Shown: positions 54,117 through 63,791, counted from the first letter of the stretch. The stretch is 64,000 nucleotides of DNA from Marinobacterium_E sp035458585 (GCA_035458585.1 DATHZN010000036.1:1-64000), one strand, 5' to 3'. Translations and numbers: made by a program. Notes: generated by a model not told the origin, from the sequence alone.

Positions 54117-54611
54117 ATGAGTTCAACCAAGATTCTCGTCAGCGCTTGTCTGCTTGGCGAGTCCGTCCGTTATGACGGTCGCGATAACCGCATTCACAAC
54201 CCAATTATTAACGAACTACAGCAGGCAAAACGCCTCATTAGCGTCTGTCCTGAGGTTGCCGGCGGCCTCTCAACTCCTCGCCCTTTTGCTCGGATTGAAA
54301 GCCGCTTCCCTCTACAAATCATCGCCTCAGATCAGACCGATGTTACCGATGAGTTTCTCCTCGGTGCAGAACTCGCCGTTGAGTTGGCACAGAAGCACGG
54401 CTGTGTCGCCGCGCTGATGAAAGCTGGCAGCCCATCCTGTGGAAATAACTCGGTAATGGGTGGATCGTTCAGCGGTAAGTCTGTTGCTGGAGCGGGTGTC
54501 ACTGCACAAGAACTGATACAAAAAGGCATTCCGGTATTTAATGAGACACAACTTCCAGAGCTCGGGGCCTTTCTTGATCAGATTGAGGTTGACCTAGCGA
54601 TCACTGCCTGA
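54117..54611 (+). CDS. DUF523 protein
   Basis: 164 aa, entire DUF523 domain: VSACLLGESVRYDG (Cys about 10), CPEVAGGLSTPRP (about 42-54) and LMKAGSPSCGN (about 100-110). The conserved cysteines suggest a metal or thiol role, but the function is not established. It is transcribed towards proS with 100 bases between, so may be co-transcribed. Confidence 0.9.
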   Translation: MSSTKILVSACLLGESVRYDGRDNRIHNPIINELQQAKRLISVCPEVAGGLSTPRPFARIESRFPLQIIASDQTDVTDEFLLGAELAVELAQKHGCVAALMKAGSPSCGNNSVMGGSFSGKSVAGAGVTAQELIQKGIPVFNETQLPELGAFLDQIEVDLAITA

Positions 54612-54710
54612 TCTGCCGACCATCGTCTTTCGGGGCTAGCACTTGCGGCCTTAGCCCCATAAAATACGCTCTCTTTTTTCACAAGACTCAAATCCACGGG
54701 AAGCCAGAAG

Positions 54711-56426
54711 ATGCGCGCGAGCCAATTTCTCATCGCCACAGTCAAAGAAACACCCGCCGACGCGGAGGTCATCAGCCATCAGTTGATGCTGCGTTCTGGC
54801 ATGATCCGTAAGCTCGCCTCCGGCCTCTACACCTGGCTGCCTATGGGTTTGCGCACACTGCGCAAAGTGGAGCGTATCGTGCGCGAAGAGTTGGACGCCT
54901 CTGGCGCGCAGGAGCTTCTTATGCCCGCAGTGCAACCAGCAGAACTCTGGCAGGAGTCCGGCCGATGGGAACAGTATGGTCCCGAGTTGTTACGACTAAA
55001 CGACCGTCATGGCCGTGATTTCTGCGTTGGTCCGACACACGAAGAGGTCATTACCGATTTAATTCGTCGCGAAATTAAGAGCTACAAGCAGCTACCCGGA
55101 AACTTCTACCAGATCCAAACCAAGTTTCGTGATGAGATTCGTCCACGTTTCGGCGTAATGCGCTCACGTGAGTTCGTGATGAAGGATGGTTACTCCTTCC
55201 ACATCAACCAGGAATCACTGGTCGATACTTACAACGTCTATTACGACACCTACTGCCGCATCTTCGATCGCCTCGGGCTAGACTACCGACCAGTCATAGC
55301 GGATAACGGCTCAATCGGCGGAACAGGCTCACATGAGTTCCACGTTCTGGCCGATTCAGGTGAGGATGATATCGCCTTTTCTGACAGCAGCGACTATGCA
55401 GCAAACGTTGAGATGGCTGAAGCGGTCGCGCCCGCAGGCCCAGCGGCGCCAACTGAAGAGATGCGACTCGTCGATACACCCAACGCGAAAACAATTGCTG
55501 CGTTGGTCGAGCAGCACAACCTGCCGATCGAGAAGACCATTAAAACCCTGTTTGTTCATGCCTCTGATGAGGTTGATGCTGATCTAGTCGCCCTGCTGGT
55601 TCGCGGAGATCATACGCTGAACGAGATCAAAGCTGAGAAGCAGCCTGAGGTAGCAGTTCCACTGACTATGGCTACCGAGGATGAGATCCGTGCGCTGGTC
55701 GGTGCCGGCCCCGGCTCTCTTGGTCCAGTTAATCTACCCGTGCCAGTCATAGTCGACCGCGCCGTCGCTGCGGCATCGGACTTTGGTGCTGGAGCCAATA
55801 TTGATGGCAAACACTACTTTGGCATCAACTGGGGACGTGATGTTGAACTGGGACGTGTCGCAGACATTCGTAATGTTGAGGCAGGTGACCCAAGCCCTTG
55901 TGGTAAAGGTAAATTGAACATCCGTCGAGGTATTGAGGTGGGTCATATATTTCAGTTAGGCCTGAAATATTCTGAGGCGATGAATGCGACTGTTCTCGAC
56001 GAAAACGGTAAGGCTGTACCCATGACCATGGGGTGCTACGGCATCGGCATTACACGCGTAGTCGCAGCAGCCATTGAGCAAAACTACGACGACCGCGGCA
56101 TTATCTGGCCGCAAGCCCTCGCCCCTTTCACGATTGCGCTGGTGCCCCTGAACTATGACAAATCCGAGGACGTTCGTGCAGTTGCAGATAAACTCTACGA
56201 AGAACTCAAAAGTCGTGGTGTAGAGGTACTACTAGATGATCGTAAGGAGCGTCCCGGAGTGAAATTTGCCGATGTAGAGTTGGTAGGTATTCCACATCGT
56301 CTGGTTATCTCGGATCGCGGTATCGGGGCCGGCCAGCTCGAGTACAAAGGGCGACGCGACGCCGAGTCATCTGATCTGGCACTTGATGATGCTGTCAATC
56401 TGTTGATGGCGAAACTAAACGCCTAA
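54711..56426 (+). CDS. proS: Prolyl-tRNA synthetase ProS
   Basis: 571 aa, bacterial-type class II synthetase. The catalytic core has motif 2 (TKFRDEIRPRFGVMRSREF) and, inserted at about 225-405, the YbaK-like editing domain that clears mischarged Ala-tRNA-Pro. The C-terminal anticodon-binding domain starts at about 470. ATG 54711. Length matches the long bacterial form. Confidence 0.97.
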   Translation: MRASQFLIATVKETPADAEVISHQLMLRSGMIRKLASGLYTWLPMGLRTLRKVERIVREELDASGAQELLMPAVQPAELWQESGRWEQYGPELLRLNDRHGRDFCVGPTHEEVITDLIRREIKSYKQLPGNFYQIQTKFRDEIRPRFGVMRSREFVMKDGYSFHINQESLVDTYNVYYDTYCRIFDRLGLDYRPVIADNGSIGGTGSHEFHVLADSGEDDIAFSDSSDYAANVEMAEAVAPAGPAAPTEEMRLVDTPNAKTIAALVEQHNLPIEKTIKTLFVHASDEVDADLVALLVRGDHTLNEIKAEKQPEVAVPLTMATEDEIRALVGAGPGSLGPVNLPVPVIVDRAVAAASDFGAGANIDGKHYFGINWGRDVELGRVADIRNVEAGDPSPCGKGKLNIRRGIEVGHIFQLGLKYSEAMNATVLDENGKAVPMTMGCYGIGITRVVAAAIEQNYDDRGIIWPQALAPFTIALVPLNYDKSEDVRAVADKLYEELKSRGVEVLLDDRKERPGVKFADVELVGIPHRLVISDRGIGAGQLEYKGRRDAESSDLALDDAVNLLMAKLNA

Positions 56427-56437
56427 GGTATAACTCC

Positions 56438-56465
56438 TGAGGTTAGGCCTTAGCGCCTGACCTCA
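56438..56465. terminator. Hairpin between convergent proS and acylphosphatase
   Basis: TGAGGTTAGG (56438-56447) pairs with CCTGACCTCA (56456-56465) with one T:G. It spans the acylphosphatase stop codon. No clear T-tract, so termination is only likely by position. Confidence 0.4.
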
Positions 56466-56728
56466 AATTCCTCGAATGGTTGATAGCTCACCTCAGCGGC
56501 TTCAACTTCAGTCACAAGCGCCAACTCAGGCCCCTTATTCAGCCATGCTTCAACCTGACGAACTGCACCGGATTCACCGCTCAACACCGCCTCCACCCGG
56601 CCGTTGGGTAGGTTTCGGACATAGCCACAGACACCATAGGACTCAGCCTGTTGGCGCGCAAATTGCCTAAACCAGACACCCTGCACACGACCGCTAATCA
56701 GCAGATGAAGTGTGAGCTTCTGTTCCAT
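56450..56728 (-). CDS. Acylphosphatase
   Basis: 92 aa, slightly basic ACP-fold protein. The active-site loop is SGRVQGVWFRQFA (catalytic Arg about 22), with the catalytic Asn in YVRNLPNGRVEA (about 40). Hydrolyses acyl phosphates such as acetyl- or carbamoyl-phosphate. The start overlaps the end of the YihY-family gene by 35 bases; no shorter start keeps the conserved N-terminus. Confidence 0.93.
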   Translation of the reverse strand: MEQKLTLHLLISGRVQGVWFRQFARQQAESYGVCGYVRNLPNGRVEAVLSGESGAVRQVEAWLNKGPELALVTEVEAAEVSYQPFEEFEVRR

Positions 56729-57935
56729 CTAGTTCTTCCCCGAAATAGAGTTGCGCTAAGGATAAATCAAACTGCGCCAACCGTCCCTGCTCCAATGCAC
56801 AGAGTTTTGACTGCAGTGTGCGTTCCCAATCGGCTGCACCAGCACTCAATTGCATTTGAGTGCGATTGAAGAGTTGATCCACCTGTTTCACACTAATCCG
56901 ATGTAATTCACGTTTGAGCAGCCAGTCGCCATTTTCGTCGCGCGCTAGCAGGTCAAGCGGCTGTAGTGCTTGCCACAGCCCCTCAAGAGAAGCCGCTGTC
57001 ATACCCGGCACCTGCTTTAACAATGTCGCAGGCTTGATGCTACACCCCTCAACCTGCGCCTGGGCCAGGCGCGCCACTAGCCTTAATGCCAGATGTAGAT
57101 CCGAAGTCGGACTCGCTGACGATCCGCTTGGAGCGCTCAGCAGACGGGAGAGCGTTGCGCCGGCAATAAAAATGCACCAACAGATAAAAATCCAAACCAA
57201 AAATATGGGTACTGCAGCAAAAGCACCATAAATCAGTTTATAAGTGGGAAACTGCGTAATAAAAATTGCGAAACCGCGTTTGGAGAGTTCGAACATCAGC
57301 GCGGCTAAAACACCCGCAATCAGAGCAGCACGCCAAGGCACAGGCGCATGAGGTACAACAGCGTAAATCAGTGTAAACGCGGCAGCAGTGACTACCCAGG
57401 GAATGATCACCAGAAGATCAGCTCCTCCACTGAGTTGATCCAGACGAGCCAAACCATAAAGATAACTGCTCAAAGCCACACCCACACCGATTAGCAGGGG
57501 GCCCAGTGTAACCACTGCCCAATAGATCAGCAGACTGCTGAGAAATTTGCGTTTGCTCTTCACTTGCCAGATCCGATTCAAAGCCGCCTCAATACTGCGC
57601 ATCATCAGGAGTGCCGTCACGAATAGGAAAATAACCCCTACCAGCGTCAACGAACGCGCTTGTGCGGCAAATTGTGCCAAGGAGGATTGAATGGCGGTGC
57701 CGGTATCAGGCAGGAAGTTAGAGAAGATCATATCTTCCAACTGCCCTGATAGACCTTGAAATGAGGGCACCATCGCCAACACCGCGTAACTCAGGGTCAT
57801 TAGCGGTACCAGCGAGAAAAGCGTCGTGTACGTCAATGCAGCAGAGTGTAACACCCCTTGCTCAGCGAGAAAGCGACCAGGTAGTTGCACCAGAACCCTC
57901 GGGACAGCCCGCAACAGCGTCGCAACTTCAGACAA
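56694..57935 (-). CDS. YihY-family inner-membrane protein
   Basis: 413 aa from TTG 57935, chosen for GGAG six bases upstream; another TTG at 57947 lacks a site. Six membrane helices (about 30-270) with the YihY signature TLFSLVPLMTLSYAVLAMVP and VWIFICWCIFIAGATLSR. A soluble C-terminal part (about 280-413) resembles a winged-helix-like fold. Once annotated as ribonuclease BN, which is not supported; the function is unknown. It precedes acylphosphatase and overlaps it. Confidence 0.85.
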   Translation of the reverse strand: MSEVATLLRAVPRVLVQLPGRFLAEQGVLHSAALTYTTLFSLVPLMTLSYAVLAMVPSFQGLSGQLEDMIFSNFLPDTGTAIQSSLAQFAAQARSLTLVGVIFLFVTALLMMRSIEAALNRIWQVKSKRKFLSSLLIYWAVVTLGPLLIGVGVALSSYLYGLARLDQLSGGADLLVIIPWVVTAAAFTLIYAVVPHAPVPWRAALIAGVLAALMFELSKRGFAIFITQFPTYKLIYGAFAAVPIFLVWIFICWCIFIAGATLSRLLSAPSGSSASPTSDLHLALRLVARLAQAQVEGCSIKPATLLKQVPGMTAASLEGLWQALQPLDLLARDENGDWLLKRELHRISVKQVDQLFNRTQMQLSAGAADWERTLQSKLCALEQGRLAQFDLSLAQLYFGEELDGTEAHTSSAD

Positions 57936-58024
57936 AATAAACTCCAACTAGTTCGTTAAACCCTCAAACTATACAATAGTGCGTATTAAGCGCTTAGCAA
58001 TGTAACAACCTCAGGCTAAATACG

Positions 58025-58372
58025 ATGACAGTCACAATACTTCATAATCCCCGCTGCTCTAAATCTAGACAAACTCTGGCTCTGCTGATTGAACAGGGAG
58101 TAGAACCTGAGGTGCGTGAGTACCTCAAACAGCCATTGAGTAGAGCTGAACTTGAGCTGCTTATCGCTCAACTGGGCATCGAAGCTAAAGAGCTGGTTCG
58201 TAGCAAAGAGGATGAGTTCAAACAGACCGATCTGGAGCTCAACAGCGCATCTGCGACTGAGCTTATAGACGCGATGGTAGCGACACCAAAACTGATGGAG
58301 CGCCCGGTTGTGATCAGTGCAAAAGGAGCGCGTATCGGGCGTCCTCCAGAGCGGGTTCTGGAGATACTCTGA
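58025..58372 (+). CDS. ArsC/YfgD-family thioredoxin-fold protein
   Basis: 115 aa, arsenate-reductase family, glutaredoxin-dependent branch: catalytic Cys in HNPRCSKSRQTL (about 11), RPVVISAKGARIGRPPE (about 93-109). Many chromosomal members do not handle arsenate; no other ars gene is here, so the substrate is open. Its stop overlaps the next start (TGATG). Confidence 0.88.
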   Translation: MTVTILHNPRCSKSRQTLALLIEQGVEPEVREYLKQPLSRAELELLIAQLGIEAKELVRSKEDEFKQTDLELNSASATELIDAMVATPKLMERPVVISAKGARIGRPPERVLEIL

Positions 58373-58956
58373 TGTCACCCTATGTACTTGTTCTCTTTAC
58401 CAGTCGTCACGGCGCTACTGCAAAACTGGCCCGCCAGATTGCACAGGGCATTGAAGAGTCTGGCGTTGAAGCGCGCCTTCGCACCTTGCCCGAAAACGAC
58501 ACTCAGGGCGGTGATGCGGCAGCTGATGGCACACTCTACTGTACGGTAGAGGACCTTAGAGACTGCATTGGACTGGCACTTGGCAGTCCGACACGCTTTG
58601 GACACATGAGCAGTGCTGTACACCGTTTTATGGAGCAGACCTCGAATCTCTGGATCGGTGGTGCGCTAATTGATAAACCGGCAGCCGTTTTCACCTCCAG
58701 CAGCACGCTGCACGGTGGCCAGGAGAGTACGCTGCTGAGTATGATGCTTCCCCTGATTCACCACGGAATGTTGATTAGCGGCATTCCGTTCAGTGCCGAA
58801 CCACTTCATTCAGGAACCGGCGGTGGTTCTACTTACGGAGCTGGGCATGTGGCGGGTGATAGTGGCGAAAATCCGATCAACCGTGATGAACGCCAATTGG
58901 CGCGTATTCAGGGCAAACGCCTTGGACGCCTGGCTCAACAGCTTGCACAAGATTAA
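58372..58956 (+). CDS. wrbA: NAD(P)H:quinone oxidoreductase WrbA
   Basis: 194-aa flavodoxin-fold enzyme of the WrbA type: FMN phosphate loop TSRHGATAKLARQI (about 9-22), GSPTRFGHMSSAVHRFME (about 70-87) and THGG-like SSSTLHGGQEST (about 108-119). Two-electron quinone reduction protects against redox cycling. Translationally coupled to the ArsC-like gene, and DUF2069 follows 11 bases later, so the four genes to sufS form a probable operon. Confidence 0.92.
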   Translation: MSPYVLVLFTSRHGATAKLARQIAQGIEESGVEARLRTLPENDTQGGDAAADGTLYCTVEDLRDCIGLALGSPTRFGHMSSAVHRFMEQTSNLWIGGALIDKPAAVFTSSSTLHGGQESTLLSMMLPLIHHGMLISGIPFSAEPLHSGTGGGSTYGAGHVAGDSGENPINRDERQLARIQGKRLGRLAQQLAQD

Positions 58957-58967
58957 GGAGCCCGAGC

Positions 58968-59342
58968 TTGACACTCGAATCAAAAGCAAAGATTTCTGGC
59001 CTGATTACTCGTATCAGTTTTATCTCATTACTGGCGTTTTACACCCTCAGGTTCCTCTGGCTGGCACCGGCGACCTCTGATCACCCCTGGGTCATCTGGT
59101 TGGTCTACATGGTCCCACTGATCGGCTTCACTCCTGCAGTACTCAGCGGCAAACCGCGACCGCACGCCTGGCTCTGTTTCGTACTGCTGATCTACTTTCT
59201 GGGCGCTGTGATGACCGCGATTCAGCCTCAACTGGCTACCCTGGGCTGGATTGAATCTCTACTGCTAGTAGTACTATTTAACGGAGCCATGCTCTATGCA
59301 CGTTGGCAGAGTCAGTGGATCAGATCGCAACGCCATGACTGA
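58968..59342 (+). CDS. DUF2069 membrane protein
   Basis: 124 aa from TTG 58968, with AAGGAG seven bases upstream. Four membrane helices (about 13-32, 42-58, 70-90, 95-115). Conserved next to wrbA in many gammaproteobacteria; function unknown. Its end overlaps the start of the cysteine desulfurase gene by 8 bases. Confidence 0.88.
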   Translation: MTLESKAKISGLITRISFISLLAFYTLRFLWLAPATSDHPWVIWLVYMVPLIGFTPAVLSGKPRPHAWLCFVLLIYFLGAVMTAIQPQLATLGWIESLLLVVLFNGAMLYARWQSQWIRSQRHD

Positions 59343-60966
59343 GCAGGAGCTCAAGCGGCTGCGCGCGGACTTTCCTATCCTGGCTACACGCGTTGGTCGG
59401 CAGCCTCTGGCCTATTTCGATAACGCAGCAACCACACAAAAGCCTCGGGTTGTGATTGATACTATTAGCAATTACTACCGCAAACAGAATGCAAATGTGC
59501 ATCGAGCAGCTCATCATCTGGCGGCCGAGGCGACTCTGGCTTACGAGACTGCGCGGGCACGCGTTGCTCGGTGGTTAAACGTAGATGCGCGAGAAATAAT
59601 TTGGACTCGAGGTACAACAGAGTCAATCAATCTGGTCGCGCAAGCCTTTCTCGCTGAGCGTCTCGAGCCTGGTGACAGCATTCTGCTAATGGCATCGAAC
59701 CATCACGCCAATATTGTCCCTTGGCAGCAACTCGCCCGCCGCCACCGATCTGAGTTACTAATAGTCGACCTGCTTCCCTCGGGCGATATTGACTTAGAGC
59801 AGTATCACCGGCTTTTGAAGCGCCAACCCAAGCTGGTCGCACTGACTCAGGTATCCAACGCGTTGGGCACCATCTATCCGATAAAACAGATGGTGGAAGA
59901 GGCGCGTAAAGCGGGCGCCTGGACACTCGTAGATGGTGCCCAGGCACAGCCTCATTTTGATGTTGATCTCAAACATATCAACCCCGATTTCTACGCCTTT
60001 TCGGGACATAAAACCTTCGCTCCCACCGGCATAGGCGTGCTTTACGGCCGCTACGAGCTACTCGAGGAGATGCCTCCCTGGCAGACAGGAGGCGAGATGA
60101 TTGATAGCGTCAGTTTCACACAAACTAGCTTCGCTCCCCCACCGCTTCGATTTGAGGCTGGCACGCCTAATATCTGTGGCGCACTTGGCCTGGCAGCCGC
60201 CATCGACTACCTCGAACGACTTGATCGCCACGCCTGTGAGGCGCACGAACAACATCTGCTCGAACGTGCTCGAGCAGGCCTCCAAAAACTGGACGGTGTC
60301 TCCGTCTTGCCTGCTGGGGAGTGCCGGGTGGCGCTACTCAGCTGCACCTTCGAGAAGCATCAGGTAGCCGATGTTGCAGCGTATCTGGACACCCTCGGCA
60401 TCGCGGTTCGTGCCGGTAATCACTGTGCTCAACCACTGATGCAGCTGCTGAATGTAGATGCCAGCCTACGAATCTCGTTTGCGTTCTACAACACTGAACA
60501 GGAGGTTGATCGGCTCCTAGATGCCCTTGCAGAGTTGCTTGGGGGCGCAACCTTAGATGAAGCTGCAGACCTGAGTAACGCTTTACAACGTGTTACGGAA
60601 GCGGCTGACTGGCCATCCCGCTTCACTGCGTTATTGCACCTTGGCGCGAATCTGCCCGCTGCCTCTGCCGACCTTCGCCAACCCGAATGGGAAATTACGG
60701 GCTGTGCAACACGCAGCTGGATGCGACTGGAACGACTGACCGAAGGTCAATTACACCTTGAGACGGATGCTGACTCCCGCTTGATGCGGGGCTTGCTCTA
60801 CCTTATCTGCGCAGAGGTCAATTCAAAGCGTCCGGACGAGATCAATCTGTTAAGACTAGAGGATAAACTGGTCAAGATGGGGTTTGAGGCACAGCTAAGT
60901 CAGACTCGCGGCAACGCGGTGCGTCAGATTCTGGCGCACCTACGAGGACTCGTCGCGACTCAATGA
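59335..60966 (+). CDS. Cysteine desulfurase fused to SufE (SufS/CsdA-SufE)
   Basis: 543 aa from ATG 59335. Residues 1 to about 405 are a group II cysteine desulfurase: PLP lysine in SGHKTFAPTG (Lys about 226) and the persulfide cysteine in RAGNHCAQPL (Cys about 364). Residues about 410-543 form a complete SufE/CsdE sulfur-acceptor domain, with the acceptor cysteine in ITGCATRSW (about 457). Sulfur from cysteine could pass within one chain. No sufABCD is nearby, so it may be CsdA-CsdE-like. Tail overlaps dnaQ by 7 bases. Confidence 0.93.
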   Translation: MTEQELKRLRADFPILATRVGRQPLAYFDNAATTQKPRVVIDTISNYYRKQNANVHRAAHHLAAEATLAYETARARVARWLNVDAREIIWTRGTTESINLVAQAFLAERLEPGDSILLMASNHHANIVPWQQLARRHRSELLIVDLLPSGDIDLEQYHRLLKRQPKLVALTQVSNALGTIYPIKQMVEEARKAGAWTLVDGAQAQPHFDVDLKHINPDFYAFSGHKTFAPTGIGVLYGRYELLEEMPPWQTGGEMIDSVSFTQTSFAPPPLRFEAGTPNICGALGLAAAIDYLERLDRHACEAHEQHLLERARAGLQKLDGVSVLPAGECRVALLSCTFEKHQVADVAAYLDTLGIAVRAGNHCAQPLMQLLNVDASLRISFAFYNTEQEVDRLLDALAELLGGATLDEAADLSNALQRVTEAADWPSRFTALLHLGANLPAASADLRQPEWEITGCATRSWMRLERLTEGQLHLETDADSRLMRGLLYLICAEVNSKRPDEINLLRLEDKLVKMGFEAQLSQTRGNAVRQILAHLRGLVATQ

Positions 60967-61679
60967 TTGGTTGTGACTTGGCGCCACACAGCACCATCAC
61001 TCTTCTTATCCAAAAGATCCAGGAATTGATTGTGCGCCTTTAACTCTGCCTCATCGGCCATTATGACAGGCAGACTCGCCGCAGCGTCATGAGCAACCCG
61101 TCGGATAGCCTCACCCTCGCTGCCATCGTCCTGATCCCCAACCGCCAGCATCAGTGATGTCTGACCGCCCGTCAATGCCAGATAGACGTCAGCAAGAATC
61201 TCCGAGTCTAAAAGTGCGCCGTGAAGCTCTCGATGACTATTGTCAATGTCATAGCGACGACAGAGGGCGTCCAGACTATTTTTCTGTCCTGGATGCTTTT
61301 TACGTGCAACTAGCAGGCTATCCGTCACCGAGCAGATATCACTAATGCGCTCTTTGAAGCCGTTACGTGCTAGTTCGGCGTCGAGAAAGCCAACGTCAAA
61401 TGCAGCATTATGGATTATTAACTCCGCGCCGCGAACAAACTCAACAAACTCCAGCATGACCTCTTTGAACTTGGGCTTATCTGCGAGAAATTCGTGCGTA
61501 ATACCATGAACTTCCATCGCCTCAGCATCTATCTCATGATCAGGATTGATGTATTGATGGTAGGTGCGACCCGTCAATTTACGCGCCTGCATCTCTACGC
61601 AACCGATCTCTATGATATTGTGACCCGCATCAGCCTCGAGGCCGGTGGTCTCTGTGTCCAAAACGATTTGACGTACCAC
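60960..61679 (-). CDS. dnaQ: DNA polymerase III epsilon subunit (proofreading exonuclease)
   Basis: 239 aa. DEDDh exonuclease motifs: LDTETTGL (about 7-14), HNAAFDVGFLD (about 96-106), and the Exo III HGALLDSEILADVY (about 159-172). A C-terminal part binds the polymerase subunit. GTG start at 61679. The dnaQ-rnhA pair is here in the same direction, rather than divergent as in Escherichia coli. A proofreading role with DnaE is expected. Confidence 0.97.
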   Translation of the reverse strand: MVRQIVLDTETTGLEADAGHNIIEIGCVEMQARKLTGRTYHQYINPDHEIDAEAMEVHGITHEFLADKPKFKEVMLEFVEFVRGAELIIHNAAFDVGFLDAELARNGFKERISDICSVTDSLLVARKKHPGQKNSLDALCRRYDIDNSHRELHGALLDSEILADVYLALTGGQTSLMLAVGDQDDGSEGEAIRRVAHDAAASLPVIMADEAELKAHNQFLDLLDKKSDGAVWRQVTTNH

Positions 61680-61682
61680 GCG

Positions 61683-62141
61683 TCAACTACCCCTGTTCAA
61701 GTTTTCTGCGACGCCGCGATTAGCGAGCTCGTCAGCTTTTTCATTCCCCGGATCACCGCTATGACCTTTAACCCAACGCCAATCTATCTGGTGCTCAGCA
61801 CGCGCTGCATCCAGTCGTTTCCATAGATCAGAGTTTTTGACCGGGCTTCCTGAAGCGGTTTTCCAGCCCTTGCGACGCCAATTAGCCAACCACTCGGTGA
61901 TCCCTTTTCGAAGATACTGAGAGTCGGTGTAAAGATGGACAGTAGAGGGGCGATTCAACAGTTCCAGTGCCGAAATTGCCGCCAGCAACTCCATACGGTT
62001 ATTGGTGGTCTCTCGTTCTCCGCCCCAGATCTCCTTCTCTGCGCTGCCATAGCGCAGCACAGCTCCCCAACCACCGGGTCCTGGATTTCCTTTACAGGCC
62101 CCGTCGGTATAAATCGTTACTACTTTTAGGCTTGATTTCAA
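61683..62141 (-). CDS. rnhA: Ribonuclease HI
   Basis: 152 aa. Removes RNA from RNA:DNA hybrids. The four catalytic acids are present: TDGACKGNPG (Asp about 12), NNRMELLAA (Glu about 50), YTDSQYL (Asp about 72) and KADELAN (Asp about 136), plus the loop His in KGHSGDPGN. It overlaps the upstream methyltransferase by four bases (ATGA) and precedes dnaQ by 3. Confidence 0.97.
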   Translation of the reverse strand: MKSSLKVVTIYTDGACKGNPGPGGWGAVLRYGSAEKEIWGGERETTNNRMELLAAISALELLNRPSTVHLYTDSQYLRKGITEWLANWRRKGWKTASGSPVKNSDLWKRLDAARAEHQIDWRWVKGHSGDPGNEKADELANRGVAENLNRGS

Positions 62142-62902
62142 CTTTGATTTCGCCTGATCCCCGATCTTCCAGCCTTGGATTCTATCACCTGAAGACCACC
62201 AAGTAGACGTCTATTCCACTCCGGGCGCAGGGGTGTCATACCGGCTACATCTTTACGTGCAGTAAGCATCACCAAATTGCCGCTTTGCCCTGGCAACATT
62301 CGAACCATAGCGCCCAGCCAGCGTAAACGACGGCGCCAGCGGGCATTTTCTAGGGGGTAGTCGTAACCGCAGGAGCGTGTTTTTAAAGGTGAGAGTTGTA
62401 ATAATCGAAACCAATCTTCTAACCTTCCTGAGGCCAGCATCCTAGCACTGAAGGGTGCATTCTCCCGCCTTCTGATAATGGAGTGCAGCCCCATCAGACT
62501 GAGTGGGTTAAACGCCAGCATAATGAGGGTCCCACCGGGGCGCAAAACCCGTGCAGCCTCGCGCAACACTTGATGAGGATCTGCGGAAAACTCAAAAGCG
62601 TGATGCATCACCAAGATATCTATCACGGCCGACTGCACCGGCAACTCTTCAGGGCGTGCCACCAGTGTATTTGATTCCATCCCCAACTCCACCTGTGGTG
62701 CGAGCAGTACGCCGTGTTTGGCGCGGGCGTGCTCGCAGAACCAGCGGCGCCCATCAAGGCTCACCTGCAATAAGCGGTTGCCTTGAACCTCTGAGAGTGC
62801 TTTGTCAATCAACTGGCGCTCTTGGTCCAGCATCGTCTGTCCCAGCGGGCTGTCATACCAGTGTTTGAGCTGAGATATGAGATTTCTGTTCTGTATATCC
62901 AT
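62138..62902 (-). CDS. SAM-dependent methyltransferase
   Basis: 254 aa, class I methyltransferase. The usual GxGxG loop is degenerate (LLQVSLDGRRWFCEHA, about 44-59). A clear DILVMHHAFEFSADPHQVLREAARVLRPGGTLIMLAFNP (about 94-132) defines the fold. Conserved beside rnhA and gloB in gammaproteobacteria, but its substrate is unknown. Co-transcribed with rnhA-dnaQ. Confidence 0.86.
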   Translation of the reverse strand: MDIQNRNLISQLKHWYDSPLGQTMLDQERQLIDKALSEVQGNRLLQVSLDGRRWFCEHARAKHGVLLAPQVELGMESNTLVARPEELPVQSAVIDILVMHHAFEFSADPHQVLREAARVLRPGGTLIMLAFNPLSLMGLHSIIRRRENAPFSARMLASGRLEDWFRLLQLSPLKTRSCGYDYPLENARWRRRLRWLGAMVRMLPGQSGNLVMLTARKDVAGMTPLRPEWNRRLLGGLQVIESKAGRSGIRRNQS

Positions 62903-62986
62903 CTTATTACCAAACCGCTTTCACTATCCCTTGAGTCTAGTATTTAATATAGCAATAGTGCCGACAAGCCCAAGGAGCCAACCAAC

Positions 62987-63760
62987 ATGCTACACGCCCA
63001 TCCAATCCCTGCGTTCGATGATAACTACATCTGGGCCCTCCACGGCCATACTCAGGATCAGATTGTTGTAGTGGACCCGGGTGACGCCGAGGCCGTCACT
63101 GGCTACCTTCGTACACACAATGCTCAGCTGGCAGCTATTCTCGTTACTCATCATCACTGGGACCATACAGGCGGTGTGGAGGCTTTAAGAGAGCGATTTA
63201 ACATTCCCGTATATGGCCCGGCAGACAGTCCCTTCAGCGGTATTACGGACCCGCTCGAGGATGGCAATGAGATAAACATACTCGATAACCGTTTGCAGAT
63301 ACGAGCGGTGCCGGGACACACACTTGATCACATCGCTTATTACCAACCTGACCAGCGCCCACAGCTTTTCTGCGGCGATACGCTCTTCCTTGCCGGATGT
63401 GGTCGCCTGTTTGAAGGTACCCCTCAACAGATGCAAACAGCGATGGATTACTTCGCGTCTTTGCCGGACGAAACTGAAGTCTACTGCACGCACGAATACT
63501 CCATTGCCAACCTACGCTTCGCCCAAGCCGTCGAGCCGCAAAACCCGGCAATAACCCGTGCGCTGGAAATGTGCACTGAGCGGCGCCAAGAGAATCGCCC
63601 AACGCTACCCAGTACCATCGGTGCAGAGCGCCAATACAACCCTTATATGCGCACCCGTGAGGGCAGCGTTAAGGCCGCCGCTGAACATCGTACAGGGCGA
63701 GCGCTGAGCAATGAAATTGAGGTCCTTGCGGCAGTACGGGAGTGGAAGAACCAGTTCTGA
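62987..63760 (+). CDS. gloB: Hydroxyacylglutathione hydrolase (glyoxalase II)
   Basis: 257 aa metallo-beta-lactamase. The di-metal motif is THHHWDHTGG (about 52-61), with PGHTLDHIAY (His about 109) and FCGDTLFLAGCGRLFEGTP (Asp about 127). Hydrolyses S-lactoylglutathione to lactate, finishing methylglyoxal detoxification. AAGGAG upstream of ATG. Divergent from the methyltransferase; an mltD-like gene follows, the usual order. Confidence 0.96.
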   Translation: MLHAHPIPAFDDNYIWALHGHTQDQIVVVDPGDAEAVTGYLRTHNAQLAAILVTHHHWDHTGGVEALRERFNIPVYGPADSPFSGITDPLEDGNEINILDNRLQIRAVPGHTLDHIAYYQPDQRPQLFCGDTLFLAGCGRLFEGTPQQMQTAMDYFASLPDETEVYCTHEYSIANLRFAQAVEPQNPAITRALEMCTERRQENRPTLPSTIGAERQYNPYMRTREGSVKAAAEHRTGRALSNEIEVLAAVREWKNQF

Positions 63761-63791
63761 GGCTATTTTCCTTAATGTAAAATTAACAAAT

